Origin: Actinomycetes bacterium
GTDB lineage: Bacteria > Actinomycetota > Actinomycetes > Propionibacteriales > Propionibacteriaceae
Length of the DNA stretch: 10,028 nucleotides
NCBI GenBank assembly: GCA_023387135.1
Contig: JAEWIK010000022.1
Coordinates: 1-10,028 of the forward strand
Direction: 5' to 3'
Shown here: one piece after another, positions 1 through 7,155 of the stretch
How the letters are laid out: each line of letters begins with the position of its first letter
How positions within the stretch are numbered: position 1 is the first letter of the stretch
The notes under the pieces: model-generated
What the model was told of the DNA's origin: nothing
Databases searched by the model: none
Seen by the model: the letters and a program-made list of their open reading frames with translations, nothing else
Position numbers and translations under genes: made by a program

Positions 1-934
1 CTGCCACCACTGCGATGCCCAGGATGACGATGACGGTGCGCACCAGCATCTTGACCAGGGCCGACCGGTAGGCGGACGCGTCGCGCTCGTGCGCCGCTCT
101 CACGAGGTGCGGGTAGGCGAACTGGTGCACCCCCGCATAGATGACGCTCGTCATGCCGTTGCCGATCGACATGAAGAGCGTGTAGGCGGCGAGGACTTCG
201 AGGCTCGCCAGCAGCTGGATCACCTGCCTGTCGGCAGTGAAGAGCGCGCGCAGGCAGAGGGTCCCGACGAGGAACGGGACGCTCATGACGATTCCCCGAC
301 GGATCCAGGCGCGATCGACGGTGCCCTTCGGGAGACCCGCCAACCGCCTCCTGACGAACGCGAGGCCCGCCACGATGCCCACGAGGTCGAAGACCGCCCA
401 GGCGGCGAGCACGGTGTCGAGCGTCCTCGCCTGCGGCACCATGGCCAGGACCGGGACGACGACGAGCGGCATGATCGCCTGCCTGAGGAACAGGCCGATG
501 CTCGCACCGAACTGGTCGAGCATCGCGATGAGGATCCTGTCCAGTTCCAGGCCGAGGTGCTCCAGCGGGATCAGGAGGTAGAACCAGAGAGCCACCGACC
601 ACGGCATGAGGCCGAACGCGAAGAGCAACACCATGGCCGGGCACAGGACGGCGTAGAGCACAAGCGTGAACGCCAACTGTGACCTCAGGAAGGTGGGCCA
701 CGACTCCCGCCGGCTCCTGAGTATCTCGCGCGTCGAGTAGGTGTAGAAGTCGAAGCCGAGAGGGTAGATCGCATAGGCGATCATGACGGTGAGCAACCCG
801 TACAAGCCCACGTCGGGAACCGCCAGGTAGCGGGCGAGCAGGAAGACGAGCACCGAACGAAGCGCCAGCGCGCCGAGCCTGAGCGCGACAGGCGTCACCC
901 GGCGCACCTGATGGGTCACGTGAAGCGCGCTCAC
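1..934 (-). CDS. Wzx-like polysaccharide/oligosaccharide flippase (C-terminus off window)
   Basis: This reading frame is open from a GTG at 934-932 to the left edge, giving 311 residues of a protein that in this family usually has about 400-480. It is rich in hydrophobic helices, roughly at residues 15-38, 42-62, 88-110, 113-128, 145-166, 174-194, 214-232, 242-264 and 297-311, separated by short Arg-rich loops. The stretch 'ADRQVIQLLASLEVLAAY' (about 234-251) resembles the Asp-Arg helix segment typical of the MOP-superfamily polysaccharide exporters (Wzx/MATE-like). By family knowledge such proteins flip lipid-linked oligosaccharide repeat units across the membrane. It is last in the minus-strand nonulosonate operon, 55 bases after the SDR stop, so it probably exports the glycan carrying that sugar. 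The start is uncertain: no ATG is available upstream in frame and the ribosome site is weak (AGGGCC about ten bases before). GTG 919 is an alternative. The flippase family is fairly certain; the substrate is inferred. Confidence 0.85.
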   Translation of the reverse strand, partial: MSALHVTHQVRRVTPVALRLGALALRSVLVFLLARYLAVPDVGLYGLLTVMIAYAIYPLGFDFYTYSTREILRSRRESWPTFLRSQLAFTLVLYAVLCPAMVLLFAFGLMPWSVALWFYLLIPLEHLGLELDRILIAMLDQFGASIGLFLRQAIMPLVVVPVLAMVPQARTLDTVLAAWAVFDLVGIVAGLAFVRRRLAGLPKGTVDRAWIRRGIVMSVPFLVGTLCLRALFTADRQVIQLLASLEVLAAYTLFMSIGNGMTSVIYAGVHQFAYPHLVRAAHERDASAYRSALVKMLVRTVIVILGIAVVA

Positions 935-989
935 GGCCGGGCGGCCCTGGACGTCGCCGTCGGAAGTCGCCGGCAGGAAGTGTCGGCTC

Positions 990-1760
990 TCACCACGCGG
1001 TCCACCCGCCGTCCACGACCAGGTTGGTGCCGGTGACGAAAGAAGCCCCTTCCGAGGCCAGGAAGAGCGCCGGGGCGACGAGTTCCTCGGCGCGACCGAC
1101 TCGCCCCAGGGGAACGTGTCGCGACAGTTCGGTGGTGAAGTCGGGAGCGGTGCGCTGCACCTCGGGACTGGGGAAGGGACCGGGGGTGAGCGCGTTCACG
1201 CGAATGCCGTCGGGCGCGAATTCGACCGCCGCATAGCGCGTCCACTGCAGCAGAGCTGCCTTCGCCGCCCCGTAGAACGGGGGGTTCGCCGTCTCCGGCC
1301 GCGAGTAGACGCGCAGGTCAGGACTGACGACTCCGTACATCGATGCCACGTTGACCACGCTCGCGGCCTGACCGCGGGCGCGGGCCGCCCGGAGAGCGGG
1401 CAGGGCCCCGGTGACCACGCGGTGCGCGGCGGCCACAGAGACCTCGACGGCCGCCGCATAGTCGCCCGAGTCGGAGGTCTGGATGGTGCCCGCGCCCCCC
1501 GCATAGGCGTTGTTGATCACGGTGGTGAGCACGAGGTCGGGCTGGCCGGCGAAGTAGCCGGCAACCGACTCGTCGGCCGTCACGTCGAAGACCGCCGGCG
1601 CGGCGGTGTGCCCGGCCCTCGTCAGGCTTTCGAGCAGGGGGGCGAGCCTGTCACGCGAACGTCCGTTCACCAGCACGGTCCAGCCGGCGGCGGCAAAGCC
1701 ATGCGCCAGGGCCGAGCCGAGATACCCGGCTGCCCCGGTGATCAGCACCGTTGTCGTCAT
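990..1760 (-). CDS. SDR-family oxidoreductase (PtmA-like), nonulosonate tailoring candidate
   Basis: This gene encodes a 256-residue classical short-chain dehydrogenase/reductase, a normal length for the family. The nucleotide-binding motif TGAAGYLG is at residues 8-15, the INNA motif at 82-85, and the catalytic Ser140 and YxxxK pair Tyr163/Lys167 are present. The C-terminal 'VDGGW' (249-253) is typical of the gluconate-5-dehydrogenase/PtmA-like branch. The position usually holding the catalytic Asn appears to be Ser108. The ATG at 1760-1758 overlaps the TGA of the upstream cytidylyltransferase/reductase gene in an ATGA, which fixes the start and implies translational coupling. The frame is open further upstream, but only as a shadow of that gene. 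PtmA-like SDRs are known companions of legionaminic/pseudaminic acid genes in flagellar glycosylation loci. Here it probably oxidises or reduces a sugar hydroxyl or keto group of the nonulosonate or a precursor. The fold and cofactor use (NAD(P)) are secure, the substrate is not. Confidence 0.9.
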   Translation of the reverse strand: MTTTVLITGAAGYLGSALAHGFAAAGWTVLVNGRSRDRLAPLLESLTRAGHTAAPAVFDVTADESVAGYFAGQPDLVLTTVINNAYAGGAGTIQTSDSGDYAAAVEVSVAAAHRVVTGALPALRAARARGQAASVVNVASMYGVVSPDLRVYSRPETANPPFYGAAKAALLQWTRYAAVEFAPDGIRVNALTPGPFPSPEVQRTAPDFTTELSRHVPLGRVGRAEELVAPALFLASEGASFVTGTNLVVDGGWTAW

Positions 1761-3385
1761 GCCAGCCTCCTCCAGCGTGCAGGATCGAGGACCGTGGAGG
1801 GCACCGTGGGACGCGTGGCTCGGACCTGAGCGACTTCGTCGGCGGTGAGAGCGGGACGCTCGAATGCCGCCATGTTCGCGGCGAGTTGGCTCAGGGTCTC
1901 CATGCCCACCACGACACCATCGCACCACTCCTGGGATCGGACAAAGGCGAACGCCAGGTCGGCGACGTCTCGGCGATCCAACTCGACGGATGCTCGGCGC
2001 AACCAACCGATCACGTCCTGGGTGCCGGATGCTCCCGCCGCTTCCCACAATTCCGGCCTGCCGCTGGTGAGGAGCCCTTGAAGCAGGGCGCTCCGCACGT
2101 GCACGATGAGCCTCCTCGAACGCCGCGCCTCCGCGAGGCGCATGAGCACGTCGTCCCAGCGCCAATCGAGCAGGTTGAACGGGAGCTGGACGTGAGTGAC
2201 GTCCGTGACGTCGAGAGCGTCGGCCAGTTCGCCAGGGTTCTGCACCGAGACTCCCACCTTGGCGACCAGCCCCTCGTCCCGCAGCTTCAGCAGTCGTCGC
2301 CACACAGGGCCGTCGCCGTGGCGGAGTTGATCCGCCCGATGCAACAGCACCGTCGGCAGCGTGCGGAGCCGCAGCGCCCTGCAGGACTGGAGGACGCTCC
2401 TGTCCACGGCGGCTCCGAGAACCTCGGCGGAGGAGTCAAGCGGCCATTCCGCCAGGGGGGCCAGCTTCGTCACCACCTGGACCCGGGAATCCCACCCCTC
2501 GGTGAGGGCATGGCCGACGACCTCCTCGGACGCGTCGTACGCCCGAGCCGTGTCGAGGTAACGGACACCGTTCATGATGGCCGTCCTGACGAGCTGGCGA
2601 GCGACGTCCGGCGAGGGTTGGCCCGACTCGTTCGCCACGCCGTACTGCATTCCCAACTGGGCGGTACCGACGACGAGTTCGGTCAGCGGACGGCTCGCCA
2701 CCGCGGCGTCCGGGAGCGCTGCGAGCGCGACGGACAGCTCGGGTGCTGACGCGCCCAGCGGGTCACGCACGCCGGCGAAGAGCGACGCCATGCGGACGTA
2801 GTCGCTCAACTGGTCGATGGTCGCCCGGTGAACGCCGAGACCCAGCCCCCGGTGCTCCTCGAACTGCGCCTCGCCGTGCACGCGCCGCACATGAGGCGTC
2901 ACGTGCTCGCGGTCATAGGGGTCATCGGTGAGGCTGTCGGCCTCCCTCAGCGCGCGGACGTACATCACCTCGGCACTCACGCCGTAGGGCAGGCCCGACG
3001 TCTCTGCAGCACAGATCAGGTAGTTGAGGGACCGGCGGCGGAAGTCCTCGACCATCTCGTCGAGCAGCCGCCCATCGGGCAACGCGTTGTCGGCTGTCAG
3101 GCGGACGACGATGTCGTCGTCGCGGTAGTCGCTGAGTGCCTGCACGAAACGGTGAAGCGTGTCCTCCAGCGGCCCCCTCACGCAGGCCAGCCCGTGAGCG
3201 GCCGCGACGTCCGCGATCGGGTCGTCGGTCGGCTGGGTGGAGGTCGCTATCACGACCGGGATGCCGGTGTTTCCCGCACGCCGAGCCGCCAGCACCACGA
3301 GCGGGAGCCCGGCGACCGGCAAGAGCACCTTGCCCGGCAACCGGGACGATGACAGCCGAGCCTGGAGTACGGCCACTACCGTCAT
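1757..3385 (-). CDS. SpsF-type cytidylyltransferase fused to aldo/keto reductase
   Basis: This gene encodes 542 residues with two domains. Residues 1-228 are a SpsF/CTP_transf_3-type nucleotidyltransferase: QARLSSSRLPGK at 8-19 is the nucleotide-binding loop, with DDPIADVA (54-61) and RLTADN (95-100) following. Members linked to nonulosonate synthases activate the acid to a CMP-sugar, as expected of SpsF in the Bacillus sps operon, so this domain probably fills the PseF role. Residues about 234-525 are an aldo/keto reductase whose catalytic tetrad can be read directly: Asp278 and Tyr283 (LDTARAYD), Lys307 (VVTKLAP) and His349 (VLLHRAD). It should therefore be an active NAD(P)H-dependent reductase. 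ATG 3385 is preceded by a GGAG/GAGAG ribosome site and begins exactly at the nucleotidyltransferase fold; upstream codons up to 3529 lie inside pseC. It follows pseC by 29 bases and overlaps the SDR by four. A carbonyl intermediate made by the SDR and reduced by the fused domain is an attractive inference. The domain assignments are firm; substrates are inferred. Confidence 0.92.
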   Translation of the reverse strand: MTVVAVLQARLSSSRLPGKVLLPVAGLPLVVLAARRAGNTGIPVVIATSTQPTDDPIADVAAAHGLACVRGPLEDTLHRFVQALSDYRDDDIVVRLTADNALPDGRLLDEMVEDFRRRSLNYLICAAETSGLPYGVSAEVMYVRALREADSLTDDPYDREHVTPHVRRVHGEAQFEEHRGLGLGVHRATIDQLSDYVRMASLFAGVRDPLGASAPELSVALAALPDAAVASRPLTELVVGTAQLGMQYGVANESGQPSPDVARQLVRTAIMNGVRYLDTARAYDASEEVVGHALTEGWDSRVQVVTKLAPLAEWPLDSSAEVLGAAVDRSVLQSCRALRLRTLPTVLLHRADQLRHGDGPVWRRLLKLRDEGLVAKVGVSVQNPGELADALDVTDVTHVQLPFNLLDWRWDDVLMRLAEARRSRRLIVHVRSALLQGLLTSGRPELWEAAGASGTQDVIGWLRRASVELDRRDVADLAFAFVRSQEWCDGVVVGMETLSQLAANMAAFERPALTADEVAQVRATRPTVPSTVLDPARWRRLA

Positions 3386-3414
3386 GTTCTCTCTCCGCTC
3401 CTGGGGAGTCCGCC

Positions 3415-4542
3415 TCAGCGAAGCGCTTCGGCCAGCGAATCGACGACCCGGTCCACCTGGTCGTCTGTCAGATCGGGGAACAGCGGCAACGACAGCTCCT
3501 CGGCGTAGAAGGCTTCGGCATGGGGGCACATGCCACGCCGGTAGCCGGCGTTGGCGTAGACGGGGTGCCAGTAGACCGGGATGTAGTTCACCTGGACGCC
3601 AATGCCGCCTGCCCGCAGCTTCTCGAAGACCTCGCGCCGGCGACCGCCGAGAATCCTGAGCGGGTACAGGTGCCAGGCAGGATCCACATCGGCGCGCCGT
3701 GTCGGGATGCGGACGCCGTCAAGGGTTGCGAAGGCGGCGTTGTAGCGCGCGGTGATCTCCGCGCGGCGCTGCTTGAACGCAGGCAACCGCCGCAACTGGG
3801 ACAGGCCGAGGGCGCTGCCGACGTCCGTGAGCCGGTAGTTCAGCCCGAACTCGTGCACCTCCTGGTGCCAGGGGCCCTCGTCGGTGATCTGGAACCGTGC
3901 CTTGTCACGGACGAGGCCGATGAAGTGGAACTCGTGCGCGCGCCGCGCCAGCGCGGCGTCCTTGAAGACCGCCGCGCCACCCTCGGCCGTCGTGAGGTTC
4001 TTCGTCGGAAAGAAGGAGAACGCCGTCATGTCGGCGAGGTCGCCCACGGGGCGTCCCTTCGACGTACCGCCGATGGAGTGGGCGGCGTCGGCCAGGACCA
4101 GCGCCCCTGCGCGCTCGGCTATCGGCCTCAACGCGTCGTAGTCGGCGGGATGACCTGCGTAGTCGACGGCGGCGATCACCCGAGTCCGTTCCGTCACCGC
4201 CGCTTCGACGGCCGCCGGGTCCAACAGCGCTGTGTCCTCTTCGACGTCGGCGAAGACGACAGTCGCCCCGAGGATGGAGGCACCCGACGCGGTGGCCACG
4301 AAGGTCATCGGCGTCGTGATCACCTCGTCGCCCGGGCCGACTCCTGCCGCCGCGTAGGCCATGTGAAGCGCGGCGGTCCCGGACGTCGCGGAGACCGCGC
4401 GGTGGCCTCCCGCGAGCGCGCCCAGTGCCTTCTCGAAGGCCTCCACCGCCGGACCGGTCGTCAGCCAGTCACCCCGAAGCACCTCCGCCACGGCGGCGAT
4501 GTCCTCCTCCGAGATGGACTGGCGGCCATACGGCAGGACCAT
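3415..4542 (-). CDS. pseC: UDP-4-amino-4,6-dideoxy-N-acetyl-beta-L-altrosamine transaminase (PseC)
   Basis: This gene encodes a 375-residue PLP-dependent aminotransferase of the DegT/DnrJ/EryC1/StrS family, normal PseC length. It aminates C4 of the 4-keto sugar nucleotide made by PseB, using an amino donor (usually glutamate), as the second step of pseudaminic acid synthesis in the cytoplasm. Visible marks are the N-terminal 'LPYGRQSISEEDIAAV' that is typical of this group, the TSGTAALHMA phosphate-binding region (53-62), Asp152 in ADAAHS for the pyridine nitrogen, and the Schiff-base Lys181 in SFFPTKNLTTAEGG. The substrate-side segment HPVYANAGYRRGMCP lies near the C-terminus. ATG 4542 sits one base after the pseB TGA and starts at the conserved N-terminus; the upstream in-frame extension is only a shadow of pseB. 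The tight junction implies coupled translation with pseB. The related PseC-like SpsC and other 4-aminotransferases are alternatives, but the pseB neighbour makes PseC the best call. Confidence 0.93.
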   Translation of the reverse strand: MVLPYGRQSISEEDIAAVAEVLRGDWLTTGPAVEAFEKALGALAGGHRAVSATSGTAALHMAYAAAGVGPGDEVITTPMTFVATASGASILGATVVFADVEEDTALLDPAAVEAAVTERTRVIAAVDYAGHPADYDALRPIAERAGALVLADAAHSIGGTSKGRPVGDLADMTAFSFFPTKNLTTAEGGAAVFKDAALARRAHEFHFIGLVRDKARFQITDEGPWHQEVHEFGLNYRLTDVGSALGLSQLRRLPAFKQRRAEITARYNAAFATLDGVRIPTRRADVDPAWHLYPLRILGGRRREVFEKLRAGGIGVQVNYIPVYWHPVYANAGYRRGMCPHAEAFYAEELSLPLFPDLTDDQVDRVVDSLAEALR

Positions 4543-4543
4543 C

Positions 4544-5533
4544 TCAGAGACCGCTCTCGATGATCGAGCGGATCTGTTCCTGGGTGTACCACTGATCGTT
4601 GGTGTTCGAACGGTAGGAGAAGCCAGCGTCGACGGGAGTACCGTCCGTCGGCGGCACGTAGCCCCAGGACGCGAGGTCGGGCTGGATGATGTAGTACGTG
4701 CCGTTCTTGATCGAGACTGCACGCCTGCCCTCTTCGGGGCTGATCATCTCCTCGTGCAGCTTCTCGCCGGGACGCAGGCCGACATCGACCAGCTCGGCGC
4801 CGGGAGCGATGGCGTGCGCCAGGTCAGTCACCTTCATGGACGGGATCCGCGGCACCAGGAGTTCGCCGCCCTGCATCAGGTCGAAGGTGTCCACGACCAT
4901 CTGCACGGCCTGCGGAAGCGTGATGAAGAACCGCGTGCAGCGCAGGTCGGTGATCGGGAGCGGCTTGCCCTCGCCGGCCAGCTTGCGGAAGAACGGGATC
5001 ACCGATCCGCGCGAGCCCATGACATTGCCGTAGCGGACGACGGCGAACCGGGTGCCGTAGCTGGCCGCGTAGTGGTTCCCGGTGATGAACAGCTTGTCCG
5101 CGGTGAGCTTCGTGGCCCCGTACAGGTTGATCGGGCTGGAAGCCTTGTCAGTCGACAGCGCCACGACCTTCTTCACGCCGGCGTCGATCGACGTCTCGAT
5201 GACGTTCTGGCTACCGAGGACGTTGGTCTTCACGAACTCGAAGGGGTTGTACTCGGCGGTATCGACCTGCTTCAGCGCCGCCGCGTGCACCACGTACTCG
5301 ACATTGTGCAGCGCGCGCAACAGGCGACGGTCGTCCCTGATGTCACCGATGAACCAGCGCAAGCGGGGATCGTCCCGGAAGAGCTGGCGAACCTCGTACT
5401 GCTTGAGCTCGTCGCGCGAGTAGATCACGAGCCGTCGAGGGTTCAGGTGCTCAAGCGCGTACCTGATGAACGCCTTCCCGAATGAACCAGTCCCGCCCGT
5501 GATCAGGATGCTCGAACCCTCAAGTATTGACAC
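4544..5533 (-). CDS. pseB: UDP-N-acetylglucosamine 4,6-dehydratase, C5-inverting (PseB)
   Basis: This gene encodes a 329-residue extended-SDR sugar-nucleotide dehydratase, full length for PseB. It removes water from UDP-GlcNAc with inversion at C5 to give UDP-2-acetamido-2,6-dideoxy-beta-L-arabino-hexos-4-ulose, the first committed step of pseudaminic acid synthesis. The NADP-binding GGTGSFG is at 13-19, and RDELKQYEVRQ (40-50) is a PseB/FlaA1 signature. The catalytic set Thr128-Asp129-Lys130 (STDKA) and Tyr138/Lys142 (YGATK) is intact. The C-terminal NTNDQWYTQEQ block also matches the family. The start is a GTG at 5533-5531 with a good GAGGAA ribosome site five bases upstream (5544-5539), and the protein begins just before the first beta strand. 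It heads the minus-strand operon, with pseC one base downstream, and lies divergent from the PseG-GNAT gene. The long inverting-dehydratase relatives (CapD/WbpM type) are excluded by size. Confidence 0.95.
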   Translation of the reverse strand: MSILEGSSILITGGTGSFGKAFIRYALEHLNPRRLVIYSRDELKQYEVRQLFRDDPRLRWFIGDIRDDRRLLRALHNVEYVVHAAALKQVDTAEYNPFEFVKTNVLGSQNVIETSIDAGVKKVVALSTDKASSPINLYGATKLTADKLFITGNHYAASYGTRFAVVRYGNVMGSRGSVIPFFRKLAGEGKPLPITDLRCTRFFITLPQAVQMVVDTFDLMQGGELLVPRIPSMKVTDLAHAIAPGAELVDVGLRPGEKLHEEMISPEEGRRAVSIKNGTYYIIQPDLASWGYVPPTDGTPVDAGFSYRSNTNDQWYTQEQIRSIIESGL

Positions 5534-5616
5534 GCTGATTCCTCGTCACTCTCTCGCTGCCGCCCCTACGATATAGGACGCGCAGTCGGAGCAGCCGAAG
5601 GCAACCTGGAGGCACC
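5534..5616. promoter_or_regulatory. Divergent promoter region between pseB and pseG-GNAT genes
   Basis: This 83-base gap is the only place where the two nonulosonate transcription units diverge, so it should carry both promoters. It contains a short AT-rich patch, CTACGATATAGG (5566-5577), in otherwise GC-rich DNA. On the plus strand TACGAT (5567-5572) resembles a -10 box, with a poor -35 (GTCACT, 5545-5550, 16-base spacing). On the minus strand TATCGT or TATATC in the same patch also fits a -10, but I see no convincing -35. If both are used, the two -10 boxes overlap and the units would be transcribed in competition or co-regulated. That a promoter exists here is likely from layout; the exact boxes are weakly supported. 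Confidence 0.4.
5539..5544 (-). promoter_or_regulatory. Ribosome binding site of pseB
   Basis: GAGGAA read on the minus strand lies five bases before the GTG at 5533. It supports that non-ATG start over any later codon. Confidence 0.6.
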
Positions 5617-7107
5617 GTGGAGGAGCATCGCCTGCTGATCCACTGCAATGCGGGCAACGAGTTCGGCATGGGCCATCTGATGCGCTGCCTGGCCATCGCC
5701 GAGGAGGCCGCGGGCCGCGACTGGCAGGTCGAGTGGGCGGGCGATCTCGACGAACGCGCGCTGTCGCTGATCGCAACTCAAGCCGCCGGCCTCGTCCATC
5801 GGTTGCCTGTGGCGCATGCACCGGCGCGGCTGGCAGAACTCGTCGGCCGTGGACATCAGGACGTTCTGCACCTCGACACCTACTGGCTCCCACCCGACGC
5901 GGTGCCTCGCGGAGCGCGGCTTCTGAGCTCCATGCAGGACGGGTCCTACGGAGTGGTGCGCGCCGATCTCGCGATAGACGCGAATCTGGGGGCCGAGGAC
6001 AGGCTCGCCGGCCCTGCGCTCAGTCGTCACTACCTCCTCGGGAGCAGTGCCACGGTGATCCGCCGCCAGGTAGTGCGCCAACGCTCGCGTCCGGGCCCGG
6101 GCGGTGACCGCCGGCGCGTCCTCGTGGTGATCGGGGGCACCGACCCGCTCGGCCTTACCGCCGGCGTCGTGCAGGCACTCGAGGGCATCGAGGTGCCCAT
6201 CGACGTGACCGTCGTCACGCCTCGAGGCCAGGCCGACGGCCTCGCCAGTGTGGCTGCGCAGAGCCGCCATCGGGTCGACCTCGTCGACTTCCTCACCGAT
6301 CTCCCGGCGGTCGCGCGTGAGCATCATCTTGTGATCAGTGCTGCAGGCACGTCCGTCTGGGACTTCGCCTGCATGGGCGTCCCCATGGCTCTCCTCCCGG
6401 TGGTGGACAATCAGCGTGACGGTTATCTGACAGTCGTCGACGCGGGGCTCGCGATCGGGCTCGGGCTGCCCCCGCACGACGACCTCGGCACCCGTGTCGC
6501 AGGCTTGGCGGACGTCCTGTTCGACACCGACGCCTTGCGTGTTCTGGCGGATCGCGGTCGCGCGGTGATCGACGGGCTCGGAACGTGGCGGATCGTCTCC
6601 GCCTGGGAGCAACTGCTGGCGAGCGAACCCACCCGGCCACCGCTCGCCGGGCTCCGGGCCCGGCCTGCCACGATGGACGACGCGGCGATGCTCCACCGCT
6701 GGCGCAACGACCCCGCCACCCGGCTCGCCTCCCGCTCGCAGGAGGAGGTGGCCTGGGACCATCATCTCGCCTGGCTGGGCGGCTCTCTGGGACGCGCGGA
6801 TCGACGGCTCCTCGTCGTCGAGCAGAACGGCATCCCCGTCGGCACCGTCCGGTGGGACCACGAGGGCGGCCGCGACTGGGAGGTGTCGATCACCGTCGCC
6901 CCTGAGGCACGCGGCCGACGGCTGGCGGTTCCGCTGCTCCGGGCAGGAGAGCAGGCCCTCGCGGTGACCGGCACCGTGAGGCTTCTCGCCTCGATCCACC
7001 GCGACAACACGGCGTCGGTGAAACTCTTCCAGGCAGCCGGCTACCTGCCGTACCTGCCACCAGACGCCAACGGTTTCCTGACGACGGCCCGGTGGGCGCT
7101 CGCTTGA
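5617..7107 (+). CDS. pseG: PseG-type UDP-sugar hydrolase fused to PseH-like GNAT N-acetyltransferase
   Basis: This gene encodes 496 residues in two domains. Residues 1 to about 335 are a PseG/SpsG-type GT-B-fold hydrolase that removes UDP from UDP-2,4-diacetamido-2,4,6-trideoxy-beta-L-altrose. Visible marks are FGMGHLMRC (16-24) with the expected catalytic His20, LDTYWL (86-91), the nucleotide-binding GGTDP (173-177), and AGTSVWDFACMGVP followed by DNQ (243-266). Residues 346-496 are a GNAT acetyltransferase, starting LRARPATMDDA and containing RWRNDP (361-366), the beta4/acetyl-CoA region ITVAPEARGRRLA (425-437) and HRDNTASVKLFQAAGY (461-476). It should supply the C4-amine acetylation that PseH performs before PseG acts, so one polypeptide would do two consecutive steps. 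The usual PseG 'D-A-S' after the first strand is N11-A12-G13, and the fourth position of the GNAT R-x-x-G loop is Arg435. The GTG start has GGAGG four bases upstream (5608-5612). pseI follows 48 bases on, probably in the same operon. Confidence 0.9.
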   Translation: MEEHRLLIHCNAGNEFGMGHLMRCLAIAEEAAGRDWQVEWAGDLDERALSLIATQAAGLVHRLPVAHAPARLAELVGRGHQDVLHLDTYWLPPDAVPRGARLLSSMQDGSYGVVRADLAIDANLGAEDRLAGPALSRHYLLGSSATVIRRQVVRQRSRPGPGGDRRRVLVVIGGTDPLGLTAGVVQALEGIEVPIDVTVVTPRGQADGLASVAAQSRHRVDLVDFLTDLPAVAREHHLVISAAGTSVWDFACMGVPMALLPVVDNQRDGYLTVVDAGLAIGLGLPPHDDLGTRVAGLADVLFDTDALRVLADRGRAVIDGLGTWRIVSAWEQLLASEPTRPPLAGLRARPATMDDAAMLHRWRNDPATRLASRSQEEVAWDHHLAWLGGSLGRADRRLLVVEQNGIPVGTVRWDHEGGRDWEVSITVAPEARGRRLAVPLLRAGEQALAVTGTVRLLASIHRDNTASVKLFQAAGYLPYLPPDANGFLTTARWALA

Positions 7108-7143
7108 CGGAGAGTGTGACGGCTGGCTGGGCCGGACTCGAAT

Positions 7144-7150
7144 AGGGTGA
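7144..7150 (+). promoter_or_regulatory. Ribosome binding site deciding the pseI start
   Basis: AGGGTGA lies five bases before ATG 7156 and favours that codon. An in-frame GTG at 7147 overlaps this motif and has no comparable site of its own. The same bases can also be read as TAGGGT (7143-7148), a possible -10 box that would put a transcript start at or next to the ATG. Confidence 0.45.
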
Positions 7151-7155
7151 ACTTC

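Noticed and set aside
89..682. A plus-strand open frame of 197 codons near the left edge
   Set aside because: It is rich in Arg, His, Glu and Asp and lies opposite the well-supported flippase reading frame, so it is a shadow.
1761..2303. N-terminal extension of the SDR frame
   Set aside because: The added residues overlap the aldo/keto reductase domain out of frame and resemble no protein. The ATGA start at 1760 matches the SDR N-terminus exactly.
3386..3529. N-terminal extension of the cytidylyltransferase-reductase frame
   Set aside because: The extra 48 residues are Arg/Pro-rich, run into the end of pseC and precede a perfect family N-terminus at ATG 3385.
3136..4563. A 475-codon plus-strand open frame opposite pseC
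   Set aside because: It is antisense to a gene with clear catalytic motifs and has no protein-like features of its own.
7101..7132. A sigma-70-like promoter from TTGACG at 7104-7109 upstream of pseI
   Set aside because: No -10-like hexamer occurs at 16-19 bases downstream; the match lies across the stop codon of the preceding gene and is probably chance.
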